DNA of 64,000 nucleotides from Micromonospora rubida (GCF_009908295.1 NZ_JAAALO010000003.1:62001-126000); one strand, 5' to 3'; positions 10,867 to 20,017 are shown, numbered from the stretch's first letter. Numbers and translations: made by a program. The notes: generated by a model not told the origin, from the sequence alone.

Positions 10867-13470
10867 TCAGGACCGGTATCCGGCGGACCGGTACTCGTAC
10901 TCCCGGTCGTCGTCGCGGTCCCCGGTGTCCCGGGTGAAGTCCCAGCCGCCGGCCGCTTCCCGTCCCGGGCGCCCGCCGACCGCGAAGCCGCCGATCTCCT
11001 GCCCGCGACGCCAGCCCCGGAAGTAGCCGGTGGTGTTCTCGGCCAGGCTGGCCGCGTCGCGGACGATCCGAAGCGGACGCTCCTCGCGCAGCGGTGAGCC
11101 CGGGACCAGGTTGGCCTGCGGCACCCGCTTCGGCAGCCCGGCCTTCGTCTCGGCGCCCACGGCCGGGCGGGCGGCCTGCTCGGCGGCCTGCCAACCGGTG
11201 TCCGCGGTGCTCGACCATTCGACCTCGGCCTCGTCGTCCTGGCCCACGAACCAGGCCGACTTGGCGGCGGCGAAGATCAGCAGGTCGCCGTCGCCCTCGT
11301 CGGAGATCGGCGGCGTGCGCCGCTCCATCGGAGCGGCACGCGGCGGCTGGACCGGGGCCGGCCGGTGTTCCATCCCGGGCCGGTCAAGGCGGCGTTCGAG
11401 GGTCGGCCGTTCGGGGCGGTGTTCCATCGCGGGCGGTTCGGGACGGTGCTCCGTCCCGGGCCGCTCAAGGCGGCGTTCGAGGGTCGGCCGTTCGGGGCGG
11501 TGTTCCATCGCGGGCGGTTCGGGACGGTGCTCCGTCCCGGGCCGCTCAAGGCGGCGTTCGAGGGTCGGCCGTTCGGGCCGGTGTTCCATCGCGGGCCGTT
11601 CGGGACGTTGCTCCATCCCGGGCCGGTCAGGGTGGGGCTGCGGGGCGGGCCGGTCGGCGCGGGTCGACTCTCCCCGGTCGACCAGCCGCAGCGGCGGCGT
11701 CTCCAGTTGCGGGTCACCGGCCGGGGCCGGCCCCTCGCGCAGCGCCCGGTCCGCCAGCGGCGGCGGCTCGACCAGCCGCAGCATCGGTGGTTCCTGGGGC
11801 AGGTCGTCGGCGAGCCAGGGCGGGGTGACCCGACCGTCGGCCGGCACCAGCTCCGTCGGCGCGTCGATCTGTCGCGCCCCTCGGTCCTCGAAGGACCGGG
11901 CGACCGGGTTGTCGGCGGCGCTGTCGGACGGGGCCTCGGGGTTGTTGACCAACGGCCAGTTCGCCCGCGAGCCCGGGGGAGCGGACTCCGGGCCGGGCCG
12001 CGGGGTCGGGACCGGCACGCTCAGGTCGGTGACGCTGAACCCGCCGGTGGGCAGGGCGGGCTCGCCGGTGGTCTTGGGCCGGGGTGGGATGACGGTGCGT
12101 TGCCGCTCCGCCCTGGCGTGCTGGATCGCGGCGGTGGTCAGCGTGGGCCGGAACGGCTCGCCGGCCTCGGCCGGCGGCACCGAGCCACGCTCGCGCTGGG
12201 CCGGCGCGAACGGGGTCATCCCCGGCGGCGGGGGCGGCGGCGCGGACACCGGCCGGTTGGTCGGGCCGTCCACCATCCGGCGCGGGTCGCCGGCCGACGG
12301 CGGTGCGGAGACGGGCGGGGTGGCGGTGGCGGCCGGGGCCATCGGGCGCGGGGCGATCGGCGGCGGTGCGATCGGCTCCGGTGCGCTCGGCGGTGGGCCG
12401 AGGGGCCGGGGCGAGGGCGGCATTGCTCCGCCGGGGATCGGCTCGGGGCGGCTGCGGCGGCCGACCGGCTCAGGTTCGGTGGGCCGTAGCGTGCGCAGCC
12501 CGCCGGTGCCGCCGAGGCCGGTCAGCTCGGTGACCGGCTCGCCCCGGCGAGCGGCGGACCGTCGGCCAGCCCCCTGGGCCGGGTTGGTGACCCGGGCACC
12601 GAGCGCGCTGACCAGCGCCTCACAGCCCGCGTCGCAGGCCCGCACCGAGGCGACCGCCTGGCGGACCGTCTCCGCCACGGCAGAGGTGAGCGCCCGGCTG
12701 ACCGCCGCGCGGCGCGGGGTCTCGGAGATGGCGACCTGCAGGGCGGTCACCGCGTCGTTGATCTCGTCGGCGTCGGCCACCCCGTCGGCCGCGAGGTGGG
12801 CGGCGATGGCGTCCGCCGCAACCGACATCTCCCGGCCCCGGCCGAGCGTGCCGCCCAGCATGCCGGGCTCGGGCAGCGCGTCGAGCACGGCCAGCGCGAC
12901 CGGCTCGGCCGGGTCCGGGTACGCGCGCAGCGCGGCCGGGTAGAGCTCCCGCAGCACCTCGCGCAGCGCCACGGCGGCGGAGTGCCGGCCGCTGGCGAGC
13001 GCGGCATGGGCCGCGAGGACCTGCTTGTAGCCGGTGAGGTCCCGGTGCGCCGGCAGGGTGACTGCGGAGAGCGCCCCGGCCTGGAGGGCCCGGGCCAGCC
13101 CGACCGCCTGCCGCTCGGCCGGCGGGGACTGCATCTCCTCCAGCGAGTCGTCGTCGGCGAACCGCTCGGCGAAGTCGTCCACCGAGTCGTCGTCGGCGAT
13201 GGCCAGTGGCCGCCCGGCGGCGCTGAGCAGCGAGGTGACCGTGTGGTCGTCGCTGTCAGCCGCGATCGCGGCGCCGCTCGGCCCGCCCGACCGCTCCACC
13301 AGCAGGGCGACCAGCTGGGCGTATCCGGCCGGGTCGTCGCCGATCTCGCAGACATGGAGCAGCCGGCCTGCGTCGTCGACGACAGCGGACGTCAGCGTCG
13401 AACCGGCCGAAGCCGGTCGATCGGCCGGATCCGCTGAGGCCAGACCGCAGTACACGCGCACGAGCGCCAC
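10867..13470 (-). CDS. IS110-transposase-like N-terminal domain fused to a disordered region and a CvnA-type C-terminal tail
   Basis: An 867-residue protein. Residues 1-300 resemble IS110-family transposases by eye: VVDDAGRLLHVCEIGDDPAG, then LLSAAGRPLAIADDDSVDDF, and a middle part with RELYPAALRAYPDPAEPVAL. The expected first acidic residue after YCGL is absent, so catalysis is doubtful. Residues 330-720 are Pro-rich, with about 2.7 copies of a 27-residue repeat (RPTLERRLERPGTEHRPEP type). The last 130 residues (SAWF, STADTGW, GLPKRVPQANLVPGS) match the tail of CvnA. The GTG at 13470 follows GGGAGGAGGA. No terminal repeats or partner transposition genes are seen, so it looks domesticated. 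It is likely annotated only as transposase or hypothetical elsewhere. Confidence 0.6.
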   Translation of the reverse strand: MALVRVYCGLASADPADRPASAGSTLTSAVVDDAGRLLHVCEIGDDPAGYAQLVALLVERSGGPSGAAIAADSDDHTVTSLLSAAGRPLAIADDDSVDDFAERFADDDSLEEMQSPPAERQAVGLARALQAGALSAVTLPAHRDLTGYKQVLAAHAALASGRHSAAVALREVLRELYPAALRAYPDPAEPVALAVLDALPEPGMLGGTLGRGREMSVAADAIAAHLAADGVADADEINDAVTALQVAISETPRRAAVSRALTSAVAETVRQAVASVRACDAGCEALVSALGARVTNPAQGAGRRSAARRGEPVTELTGLGGTGGLRTLRPTEPEPVGRRSRPEPIPGGAMPPSPRPLGPPPSAPEPIAPPPIAPRPMAPAATATPPVSAPPSAGDPRRMVDGPTNRPVSAPPPPPPGMTPFAPAQRERGSVPPAEAGEPFRPTLTTAAIQHARAERQRTVIPPRPKTTGEPALPTGGFSVTDLSVPVPTPRPGPESAPPGSRANWPLVNNPEAPSDSAADNPVARSFEDRGARQIDAPTELVPADGRVTPPWLADDLPQEPPMLRLVEPPPLADRALREGPAPAGDPQLETPPLRLVDRGESTRADRPAPQPHPDRPGMEQRPERPAMEHRPERPTLERRLERPGTEHRPEPPAMEHRPERPTLERRLERPGTEHRPEPPAMEHRPERPTLERRLDRPGMEHRPAPVQPPRAAPMERRTPPISDEGDGDLLIFAAAKSAWFVGQDDEAEVEWSSTADTGWQAAEQAARPAVGAETKAGLPKRVPQANLVPGSPLREERPLRIVRDAASLAENTTGYFRGWRRGQEIGGFAVGGRPGREAAGGWDFTRDTGDRDDDREYEYRSAGYRS
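11358..11630. repeat. 81-bp tandem repeat within the IS110-like gene
   Basis: About 2.7 copies of an 81-bp unit coding for a 27-residue, Arg/Pro/Glu-rich repeat. Copies are nearly identical, implying recent expansion or homogenisation. Confidence 0.8.
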
Positions 13471-13534
13471 GGCGTCGTCCTCCTCCCGGGACTGATGTCT
13501 TTCTCTGCCAGAGACTGATGCTCCCTGGAACGCG

Positions 13535-14521
13535 TCAGTCGCGCCAGTCCACGACCGCAGAGATCTTGCCGACAATGGTGCGCCAACCGAGACTCGCGGT
13601 CTGCGCCCCGATCTTCTTCAGCCGCCGCCGGCCGAGGAAGCCGCCGATCCCGCCGTTGACCGTGGACCGCAGCGCCTCGTCCAGGTCGTCCAGGCTGGAG
13701 CCGGAGGAGAGCATGTCCAGCACAGCGGGCAGACGCAGCGCGTACGCGACGTCCCGGGCCGCCTCGCCGGCCTCGATGAGCAGGGGAGCGTCCCAGGTGT
13801 CGTGTCCGCCGCGCAGGTTCTCCACGACCAGGTCGAGCTCGTAGGTGTCCTCATCGAGGGGCACGATGTCGCCCGGGCTCAGCCGATCGGACAGTTCATT
13901 CCAGCTGTCCAGCTGGGACATGTCGTTGGGTGCGCCGGACCGGACGAAGCTGACCAGCGACTCCGGCGTCTTGAACAGCAGCAGCTTGCCCTGGTGGCTG
14001 AGGAAGACCGGGACCTCCTCGTCGCCCTCCTCGTCGTCCTCGTCTTCGTCTTCGGCGTCCGTGGCCTCGTCGGCCTCGTCCTCGTCGGTCTTGGTCGAGG
14101 AGTCGTCGGAACCCCGGCGTCGGGACTTCCCGCCGTTCTCCTCCTCCTCGGCCTCGGCGAACTCGGCGGCCACCTCCTCGTCGAGGATCACGACCTCGTC
14201 CTCGTCGCCGTCCTCGTCGACCTCGATCGCCTGACGGCGGGCCAGGAACGGGTCGTCGGTGTCGCGGTCGGCGACGTCGGTGGGGGTTAGCTCCCGAGCC
14301 GGCCGGTACGCCCGCAGGGTGTAGCCGGTGCCGGAGGGCAGGGCGATCTCCACCGGGTCGATGCGCACCTCGTCCCAGAGGGAGCGGTCGGCGTCCCGCG
14401 CCGACGGACGCTCGATCTCCTCGTCGACCTCTTCAACGGTGCCGTCCTCTTCGACGGTGTCGTTGGTCTCGTCGAGCTCGGGCTCGTCGGCGTCGGGCCG
14501 TTGGGGCGACTGGCGGGCCAC
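13535..14521 (-). CDS. Highly acidic protein, possible primosomal/DNA-associated family, function unknown
   Basis: A 328-residue protein. Residues 1-190 are very acidic, with runs of Asp/Glu (for example TDAEDEDEDDEEGDEE). The C-terminal ~140 residues are folded-looking: VPVFLSHQGKLLLFKTPESL, then WNELSDRLSPGDIVPLDEDT, YELDLVVENLRGG and a helical end with GGFLGRRRLKKIG. Similar actinobacterial proteins are sometimes labelled primosomal proteins, without proof that I know of. GTG at 14521 follows GGAGG by 5 nt; an ATG at 14590 gives 23 more residues rich in Arg. It is in line with the IS110-like gene and may share its transcript. Confidence 0.65.
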   Translation of the reverse strand: MARQSPQRPDADEPELDETNDTVEEDGTVEEVDEEIERPSARDADRSLWDEVRIDPVEIALPSGTGYTLRAYRPARELTPTDVADRDTDDPFLARRQAIEVDEDGDEDEVVILDEEVAAEFAEAEEEENGGKSRRRGSDDSSTKTDEDEADEATDAEDEDEDDEEGDEEVPVFLSHQGKLLLFKTPESLVSFVRSGAPNDMSQLDSWNELSDRLSPGDIVPLDEDTYELDLVVENLRGGHDTWDAPLLIEAGEAARDVAYALRLPAVLDMLSSGSSLDDLDEALRSTVNGGIGGFLGRRRLKKIGAQTASLGWRTIVGKISAVVDWRD

Positions 14522-14593
14522 GCTGACCTCCGGGTGCTTCGGGTTGCCCACTCGGCGGCGTCTCCGGCTGCCGAGTGACTCTGGGCACATACC

Positions 14594-14767
14594 CTAGTGG
14601 GCCGCTCGCGGGGACCGGTGCCCGCACCCCGGTGGCGATCGGTCGGGCGGACAAGTAGCTTTGCTACCTATTAAGGCCCAGGCCCTGCACGGACACCTCG
14701 ACGCGTGCAGCCGGGCGTTCAACTCGCGCAGCCGGTCCTCCACGCGTACGTCCTCGCAGCGGGCCAT
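14594..14767 (-). CDS. Possible short hypothetical protein
   Basis: A 57-residue frame starting MARCEDVRVEDRLRELNARL. The first ~28 codons have strong GC3 bias and a helical, charged composition; the rest (from about 14685 down) loses the bias and contains a small AT-rich hairpin (GTAGC TTT GCTAC at about 14656-14668). It may be a decayed gene or chance. It lies between cydC and the acidic-protein gene on the same strand. No convincing ribosome site. Confidence 0.22.
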   Translation of the reverse strand: MARCEDVRVEDRLRELNARLHASRCPCRAWALIGSKATCPPDRSPPGCGHRSPRAAH

Positions 14768-14826
14768 GGGGCCGAGCCTGCCACGGCGGGCCCCGGTGCG
14801 CGTCAGGGGATTCCCGGAACGCGGGC

Positions 14827-16815
14827 TCAGGGCCGCCGGGTCAGGGCCAGGTAGCCGCGTTCCGCCGCCTCCTGGAGCAGCCACTGGTCCCGGTACCAGC
14901 CCGGCGCGGCCACCAGCTCGGCGTGCCGGCCGCGCTGCACCACCCGGCCGGCGTCGAGCACCACGATCTCGTCGAGACCGGCCAGCCCGCTGAGCCGGTG
15001 GCTGATCAGCAGTACCGAGTGCCCCGCCGGGGTGGCGGCCAACGCCGAGGCGAGCACCGCGTCGGCCGCGGCCGGGTCGAGGCCCTCGGTCGGCTCGTCG
15101 AGCACCAGCACCCCGGGCGCGGCGAGCAGCGCCCGGGCCAGCGCGAGGCGTTGCCGCTGGCCGCCGGAGAGCTGCCCGCCCTCCTCGCCGACCACGGTGT
15201 CCCAGCCGGCGGGCTGGGCGCGCACCCAGTCGAGCAGGCCGGCGGCCCGGGTCGCGGCGGTCAGCGCGTCGGTGTCGGCGGTGGGCCGGCCGAGTAGCAG
15301 GTTCTCCCGGACCGTGGCGTGGAAGACGTACGCCTCGGCGAGCAGGCCGCCGATCGCCCGGGGCAGTTCCTGCGCCGGGTACGCCGACAGGTCCACCCCG
15401 TCCAGGGTGGCCCGGCCGTCCCCGGGGCGCACCGTGCCGGTGAGGACGGCCGCGAGCGTGCTCTTGCCGGCGCCGCTCGGGCCGACCACGGCGACCCGGC
15501 GGCCGGCTGGCAGGTCCAGGGTGACCCGGTCCAGCGCCGGCGCGGCACCCACCCGGTATCGCACGCTCACCTCGTCCAGGTGCACGTCGTGCGGGGCGTC
15601 GGCGGTCACCGTGGCGGTCCCTGCGGCGGGGGTCTCGGCGGCGCTGGTCTCGGTGCCGGCCGGCTCGGTACCGGTCTCGGGGCCGGTCAGCGGGGCAGGG
15701 CCGGTCCCGGGGCCGGTCAGCAGGGCGGCGACCCGGACCAGGCCGGCCCGGAGCTGGGTGCGCTGCCGGGCGGCGCCGACCAGGGCGAGCGCCACCTCGA
15801 CGGCGGTCAGGGAACCGACCGCCAGCACCCCGACCATTACCCCGCCGACCCCGGCGCGCAGCGCGGCGACCACCACCCCCGCGGCGGTCGCCCCGGCGAC
15901 CAGCACCCCGGCCGCGTCCACGGCGAAGCCGGTCGCGGCGAGCCGCCGTTCCAGCCGGGCCAGCCGCCTGGCCCGCCCCCCGGCGGCGGCCAGCGCCTGC
16001 CGGGTGGCGCCGAACGCGGCCAGGTCGGCCGCGCCGTGGGTCAGGTCGACCGCGTCCGTGGCGAGCGCCCCGCGCAGCGGGGCGACCTCGTCGGCGGCCC
16101 GGCGGGTCAGCGCCGTGGCCGCCAGGGGCAGTGCGACCCCGGCGACGAGCAGGCCCAGCGCCAGCACCCCGGCGGCCGGGAGTGAGACGAGGCCGGCTCC
16201 CGCCACGGCCAGCACGCTGACTCCGGCGGCGGCAGACCCGGGCACGAGCACCCGCAGCAGCAGGTCCTGTACGGCCTCCACGTCGGAGACCAGCCGGCTC
16301 AGCGCGTCCCCGGTGCGTCCCCGGGCGGCGTCGCCCCGGGCCGCCAGGGTGGCGAACACCCGGGCCCGCACGTCGGTGATCATCCGAAGCACGGCGTCGT
16401 GGCCGGCCAGCCGTTCGGTGTAGCGGAACACGCCCCGACTGATCGCCAGGGCCCGGACCGCGACGATCGCCACGGTGAGCCGGTCCAGCGGCGGCCGGCC
16501 GGCGGCGCTCATCAGCAGCCAGGTGGCGGTGGCCATCAGGGCCAGCCCGGCGAATTCGGTGGCGGCGGCGAGCAGCCCCGCCCCGACCAGCCGCCCCAGG
16601 TACGGCCGGGCCAGCCGGAGCACGGTCCGCTCGGCGGCCCGGACACTCCGGCCGTCGGGCGGTGGGGCGGCAGCGGCGTCCGCGCCCGGGTTCGGCAACG
16701 TGTCGCTCGGCGGGGCCGTGGCGTCCACTCCGGCCGGCCCCTCGCCGAGCGCAGCGGCGTCCGCGCCCGGGTTCGGGAGCGGGGGGGACGCGCCGTCGGC
16801 GGGACCGGTGCTCAT
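14827..16815 (-). CDS. cydC: ABC exporter CydC (cytochrome bd assembly, thiol export)
   Basis: A 662-residue half-transporter: a Pro/Ala-rich N-terminal stretch of about 55 residues, six membrane helices, then a nucleotide-binding domain with Walker A GPSGAGKST, signature LSGGQ and Walker B VLVLDEPT. With CydD it forms the exporter of glutathione or cysteine (or a haem-related ligand) needed for cytochrome bd assembly. The ATG at 16815 overlaps the cydD stop by 4 bp. The N-terminal extension is longer than usual. It continues the cydB-cydD-cydC order, but only a cydB fragment remains upstream. Confidence 0.9.
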   Translation of the reverse strand: MSTGPADGASPPLPNPGADAAALGEGPAGVDATAPPSDTLPNPGADAAAAPPPDGRSVRAAERTVLRLARPYLGRLVGAGLLAAATEFAGLALMATATWLLMSAAGRPPLDRLTVAIVAVRALAISRGVFRYTERLAGHDAVLRMITDVRARVFATLAARGDAARGRTGDALSRLVSDVEAVQDLLLRVLVPGSAAAGVSVLAVAGAGLVSLPAAGVLALGLLVAGVALPLAATALTRRAADEVAPLRGALATDAVDLTHGAADLAAFGATRQALAAAGGRARRLARLERRLAATGFAVDAAGVLVAGATAAGVVVAALRAGVGGVMVGVLAVGSLTAVEVALALVGAARQRTQLRAGLVRVAALLTGPGTGPAPLTGPETGTEPAGTETSAAETPAAGTATVTADAPHDVHLDEVSVRYRVGAAPALDRVTLDLPAGRRVAVVGPSGAGKSTLAAVLTGTVRPGDGRATLDGVDLSAYPAQELPRAIGGLLAEAYVFHATVRENLLLGRPTADTDALTAATRAAGLLDWVRAQPAGWDTVVGEEGGQLSGGQRQRLALARALLAAPGVLVLDEPTEGLDPAAADAVLASALAATPAGHSVLLISHRLSGLAGLDEIVVLDAGRVVQRGRHAELVAAPGWYRDQWLLQEAAERGYLALTRRP

Positions 16816-18488
16816 CGGGCCCCCTCCGTGACCTTCGCGGGGGTCAGCTCGGTGACCCGGCCGTCCTCGACCCGCAGGATCCGGTCGGCGTCCTCCAGCA
16901 GCGCCGGCCGGTGGGCCACCAGCAGGGCGGTCCGCCCGGCGACGAGCCGGCGGGTGGCGGCCAGCACCACGGCCTCGCTGGCGGTGTCGAGCCGCGCGGT
17001 GGGCTCGTCGAGGAGCACCACCGGGGCGTGCCGGAGGAACGCCCGGGCCAGCGCCACCCGCTGCCGTTGGCCGCTGGACAGCCCGTGTCCGCGCTCGCCG
17101 AGCATGGTGTCGAGCCCGTCGGGCAGGGCGGCGACCACCTCGTCCAGCGCGGCGGCGGTGACCGCCGCGGCGAGCGCGTCGTCGTCGGTGTCGGGCGCGC
17201 CGAGCCGGATGTTGTCGGCCAGCGTCGCGGCGAACAGGTGGGCGCGTTGCGGCACCCAGGCGAGCCGGCTCCGCCAGCCGTCCGGGTCGACGCCGGCCAG
17301 GTCGACCCCGCCCACGGTGACCCGGCCCCGCGTCGGGGCGACGAAGCCGAGCAGCAGGTTGAGCAGGGTGCTCTTGCCCGCGCCGCTGGGCCCGACGACG
17401 GCGATCCGCTCGCCCGGCCGGATGGTCAGCGTGACGTCCCGCAGCGCGACCGTCCGCTCGTACTCGACGGTCACGCCCTCGAACCGGATCTCGCCCCGCC
17501 CGTCGGGGGCCGGCGACGGCTCCGCTCGGGCGGCGGCCGGCTCGACCGCGGAGAGGGTGAGCGCCTCGTCCAGCGCGGTCAGCCCCTCCATGCTGGCGTG
17601 GAACCGGCTGCCCGCAGCCCGCAGCGGCAGGTACGCCTCCGGGGTGAGCAGCAGCACCAGCAGCGCGGTGGAGAGGGTCAGCCCGCCGCCGAGCAGCCGG
17701 ATGCCCACCGGCACCGCGACCAGCGCCACCGACAGCGTGGCGACCAGCTCCAGCACCAGCGCGGACAGGAACGCGATCCGTAGCGTCTTCATGGTGGCCG
17801 CGCGGTGTCCGTCGGCGATCCGGCGCACCACCTCGACCTGCCCCCGTACCCGGCCGAACGCGCGCAGGGTGGGCAGCCCGGCGACCATGTCGAGGAAGTG
17901 TCCGCCGAGCATCGACAGCCGCCGCCACTGGCGTTCCGTGGCGGCCTGCGCCTGCCAGCCGAGCAGCGCGCCGAAGACCGGGATCAGCGGCAACGTCAAC
18001 GCGATGATCACCGCCGAGCCCCAGTCGGCGAAGACGATCCGGGCCAGCACGGCCACCGGCACGGTGACACTGAGCACGAGCTGCGGAAGGTATCCGGTGA
18101 AGTACGCGTCCAACGCGTCGAGCCCGCGCCCGGCCAGGGTGGCGAGCTGGCCGGCCCGCTGGCCGGCGACCCAGCCGGGACCGTGCCGGCCGACGGCCGC
18201 GAGCAGGTCCTCCCGGAGCGTGGCCTTTACCGTCGCGGCGGCCCGCGCCGCCACCGTGCCCTGCGCCCAGGTGACCAGCGACCGCCCGGCAACCGCGGCG
18301 AGGAAACCGCCCAGCGCCGCCCGGTCCAGCCGCCCGTCGATCGCGGTGGCCAGCAGCATGGCCAGCGCGGTCGCCTGCCCCACGACCAGTAGCGCCGTCA
18401 GCCCGCCGAGTAGCGCGAGCACGGCGAGGTCGCGCCGGGCCGCGGGGACCCGGCGCAGCAGACGCGGGTCGAAGGGACGGCGGTTCAC
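16812..18488 (-). CDS. cydD: ABC exporter CydD (cytochrome bd assembly)
   Basis: A 558-residue half-transporter. The membrane domain covers about residues 1-310 (QATALAMLLATAIDG at the first helix pair, GRVRGQVEVVRRI in a coupling loop). The ATPase has Walker A GPSGAGKSTLL, signature LSSGQRQRVALA and Walker B VVLLDEPTARLD. The signature has LSSGQ instead of LSGGQ. The GTG start at 18488 overlaps the cydB stop (GTGA). It is expected to work only as CydDC heterodimer. Confidence 0.9.
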   Translation of the reverse strand: MNRRPFDPRLLRRVPAARRDLAVLALLGGLTALLVVGQATALAMLLATAIDGRLDRAALGGFLAAVAGRSLVTWAQGTVAARAAATVKATLREDLLAAVGRHGPGWVAGQRAGQLATLAGRGLDALDAYFTGYLPQLVLSVTVPVAVLARIVFADWGSAVIIALTLPLIPVFGALLGWQAQAATERQWRRLSMLGGHFLDMVAGLPTLRAFGRVRGQVEVVRRIADGHRAATMKTLRIAFLSALVLELVATLSVALVAVPVGIRLLGGGLTLSTALLVLLLTPEAYLPLRAAGSRFHASMEGLTALDEALTLSAVEPAAARAEPSPAPDGRGEIRFEGVTVEYERTVALRDVTLTIRPGERIAVVGPSGAGKSTLLNLLLGFVAPTRGRVTVGGVDLAGVDPDGWRSRLAWVPQRAHLFAATLADNIRLGAPDTDDDALAAAVTAAALDEVVAALPDGLDTMLGERGHGLSSGQRQRVALARAFLRHAPVVLLDEPTARLDTASEAVVLAATRRLVAGRTALLVAHRPALLEDADRILRVEDGRVTELTPAKVTEGAR

Positions 18489-19057
18489 CAGTACACCGGT
18501 GCCCTGCCGTCGGTCCGTCCTCGGAACACCCACCAGCACATTGCCTGAAAGCCTAGTAGGGCCGGCAGGAGCGGCACCGTCAGCCAGCCCAGCAGCGCCA
18601 GGGTCGGCCCGCTGGCCGCCCCGCCGGTCACCGTCAGTGATGCCGCCGGATCGGCGGTGGAGATTAGCGCGTAGGGCCAGAGCGACGCCCCGACCAGCGT
18701 CACCGGCAGCGCCAGCGCCGCCGAGGTGGCGGCGAAGGCGACCCCGGATCGCCGCCGCGCGAGCGCCGACCGCGCCGCCAGAAGTGCCGCGACCAGCACA
18801 AACGGCAGCAGTACGGCGAACAACGGGCGCTGCGTCGCGGCGCGTACCCGATCGGAGAGGCCGCCCGCGACGGTGGCCAGGGCGACTGCGGCGAGTGCCA
18901 CCGCGACCAGCCTGCGGGCGGCCCGCGCCAGCGGCGCGGCGTCGGCGGCCGGGAGCCGGAGCGTGAGGAAGATCGCACCGTGGACGGCCACCAGGGCCAC
19001 CATCGCGACCCCGGCGGCGGCCACGAACGGGGTGGCCACGTGCCCGAGCCCCGCCAC
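18485..19057 (-). pseudogene. cydB: Cytochrome bd oxidase subunit II (CydB), C-terminal half only
   Basis: The 190-residue frame matches the second half of CydB: VHGAIFLTLRLP, ALPVTLVGASLWPYALISTA, SLTVTGGAASGPTLALLGW and WWVFRGR at the end. CydB is normally about 330-340 residues; the first ~140, with the first membrane helices, are missing. Upstream in the frame there is only Arg-rich sequence leading straight to the M56 peptidase gene at 19102. cydA, which carries the haems, is not in the window. A 5' deletion has probably removed cydA and half of cydB. The remaining stub may still matter as the translated leader of cydD. Confidence 0.8.
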
Positions 19058-19101
19058 GTGCCGCCGGCGGTCGGATCGACGGGAGTCGGTCCGGTGGGCC
19101 G

Positions 19102-20007
19102 TCAGCTCAGGAAGAGGGAGATCGGCAGCGTGAGCAGGGTGGCCGCCACCGTCAGCGCGGTGGCCCCGATCAGCCGGGGCGGCCGGTCGGCGATCAGCAG
19201 TCGCTGGACCCGGACGTCCAGGTCCCCTTCGCCCATGCCGAGCGCGCCGGCCGGGGTGACCCGGTGGCCGGCCGCGGCGAACCGCCGCAGCGCGCCCGCG
19301 AGGGGCGCCTCGGCGTGCAGCTCCCGGGCCTTGTCGTCGGCGCGCATCTCGACCAGCAGAGCGACCCGCGCGTGCGCGTCACGCACCCAGCGGAACCAGG
19401 GCAGCGCCCGGCACAGCGCCGTGAATGGCAGCAGTACGAGGTCGTGCCGCTCCTGTGCGTGCGCCCGCTCGTGGGTGAGCACCGCCTCCAGCTCGGCCCG
19501 GTCGAGCATGCTGAGCGTTCCGGCGCTGACCACCACCCGGGGCCGCACCCCGGGCAGGCAGTACGCCGCCGCGCCCGGATGGTCCAGCACCAGCGCACCC
19601 GGCACCTCGGGATCCCGGCGGGCGACCAGGGTCAACAGGTCCCGGTGCCGGCGCTGGGCCCGGACGGCCGCGTGCAGGCTGCGTACCGTCGTGCCGAACA
19701 GCACCGCCCCGATGCCGAAGCCGATGCCGACCAGCCCGAGGTGGATCGCGCCCATCCCGGCGGGGAGGGTGCCGTGGGTCAGGTCGGAGCCGAGGGCGAG
19801 CAGCGCGCCGCCCGTCGGCCGGTCGTACGCGGTCAGCCCGAGCGCCATGGGCAGGCCCATCGCGGAGAGGCCGAGCGCGAGCCCGACCGCCTGCCAGCAG
19901 ACGATCGCCACCCGGGGGCTGCGCCACGTCCAGGTGGAGGTCGCGAGGACCTGGGCGGTCAAATAGCAGGCCAGGACCGTCGCGGCGAAGTGCGCGGCGT
20001 ACGCCAT
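19102..20007 (-). CDS. M56-family (BlaR1/MecR1-type) membrane metallopeptidase
   Basis: A 301-residue integral membrane zinc peptidase. Membrane helices flank an HExxH site (LEAVLTHERAHAQERHDLV, first His near residue 174), with VEMRADDKAR as the downstream Glu motif. It lacks the extracellular penicillin-binding sensor of true BlaR1. It lies 10 bp after the BlaI-type repressor gene, the usual pair in which the peptidase inactivates the repressor on envelope stress. Its target operon is not evident here; it could include cydDC downstream. Confidence 0.9.
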   Translation of the reverse strand: MAYAAHFAATVLACYLTAQVLATSTWTWRSPRVAIVCWQAVGLALGLSAMGLPMALGLTAYDRPTGGALLALGSDLTHGTLPAGMGAIHLGLVGIGFGIGAVLFGTTVRSLHAAVRAQRRHRDLLTLVARRDPEVPGALVLDHPGAAAYCLPGVRPRVVVSAGTLSMLDRAELEAVLTHERAHAQERHDLVLLPFTALCRALPWFRWVRDAHARVALLVEMRADDKARELHAEAPLAGALRRFAAAGHRVTPAGALGMGEGDLDVRVQRLLIADRPPRLIGATALTVAATLLTLPISLFLS

Positions 20008-20017
20008 GACGGCGGCC

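Noticed and set aside
10867-13470. An IS110-type insertion sequence
   Set aside because: No terminal repeats or target-site features; N-terminal acidic residues are not conserved and the protein has a long fused tail. Treated as a cellular gene.
16816-17928. Extension of the cydC frame upstream through cydD
   Set aside because: The frame stays open by base composition only. CydD is in another frame with full ABC motifs, and the CydC ATG at 16815 has the coupled ATGA junction.
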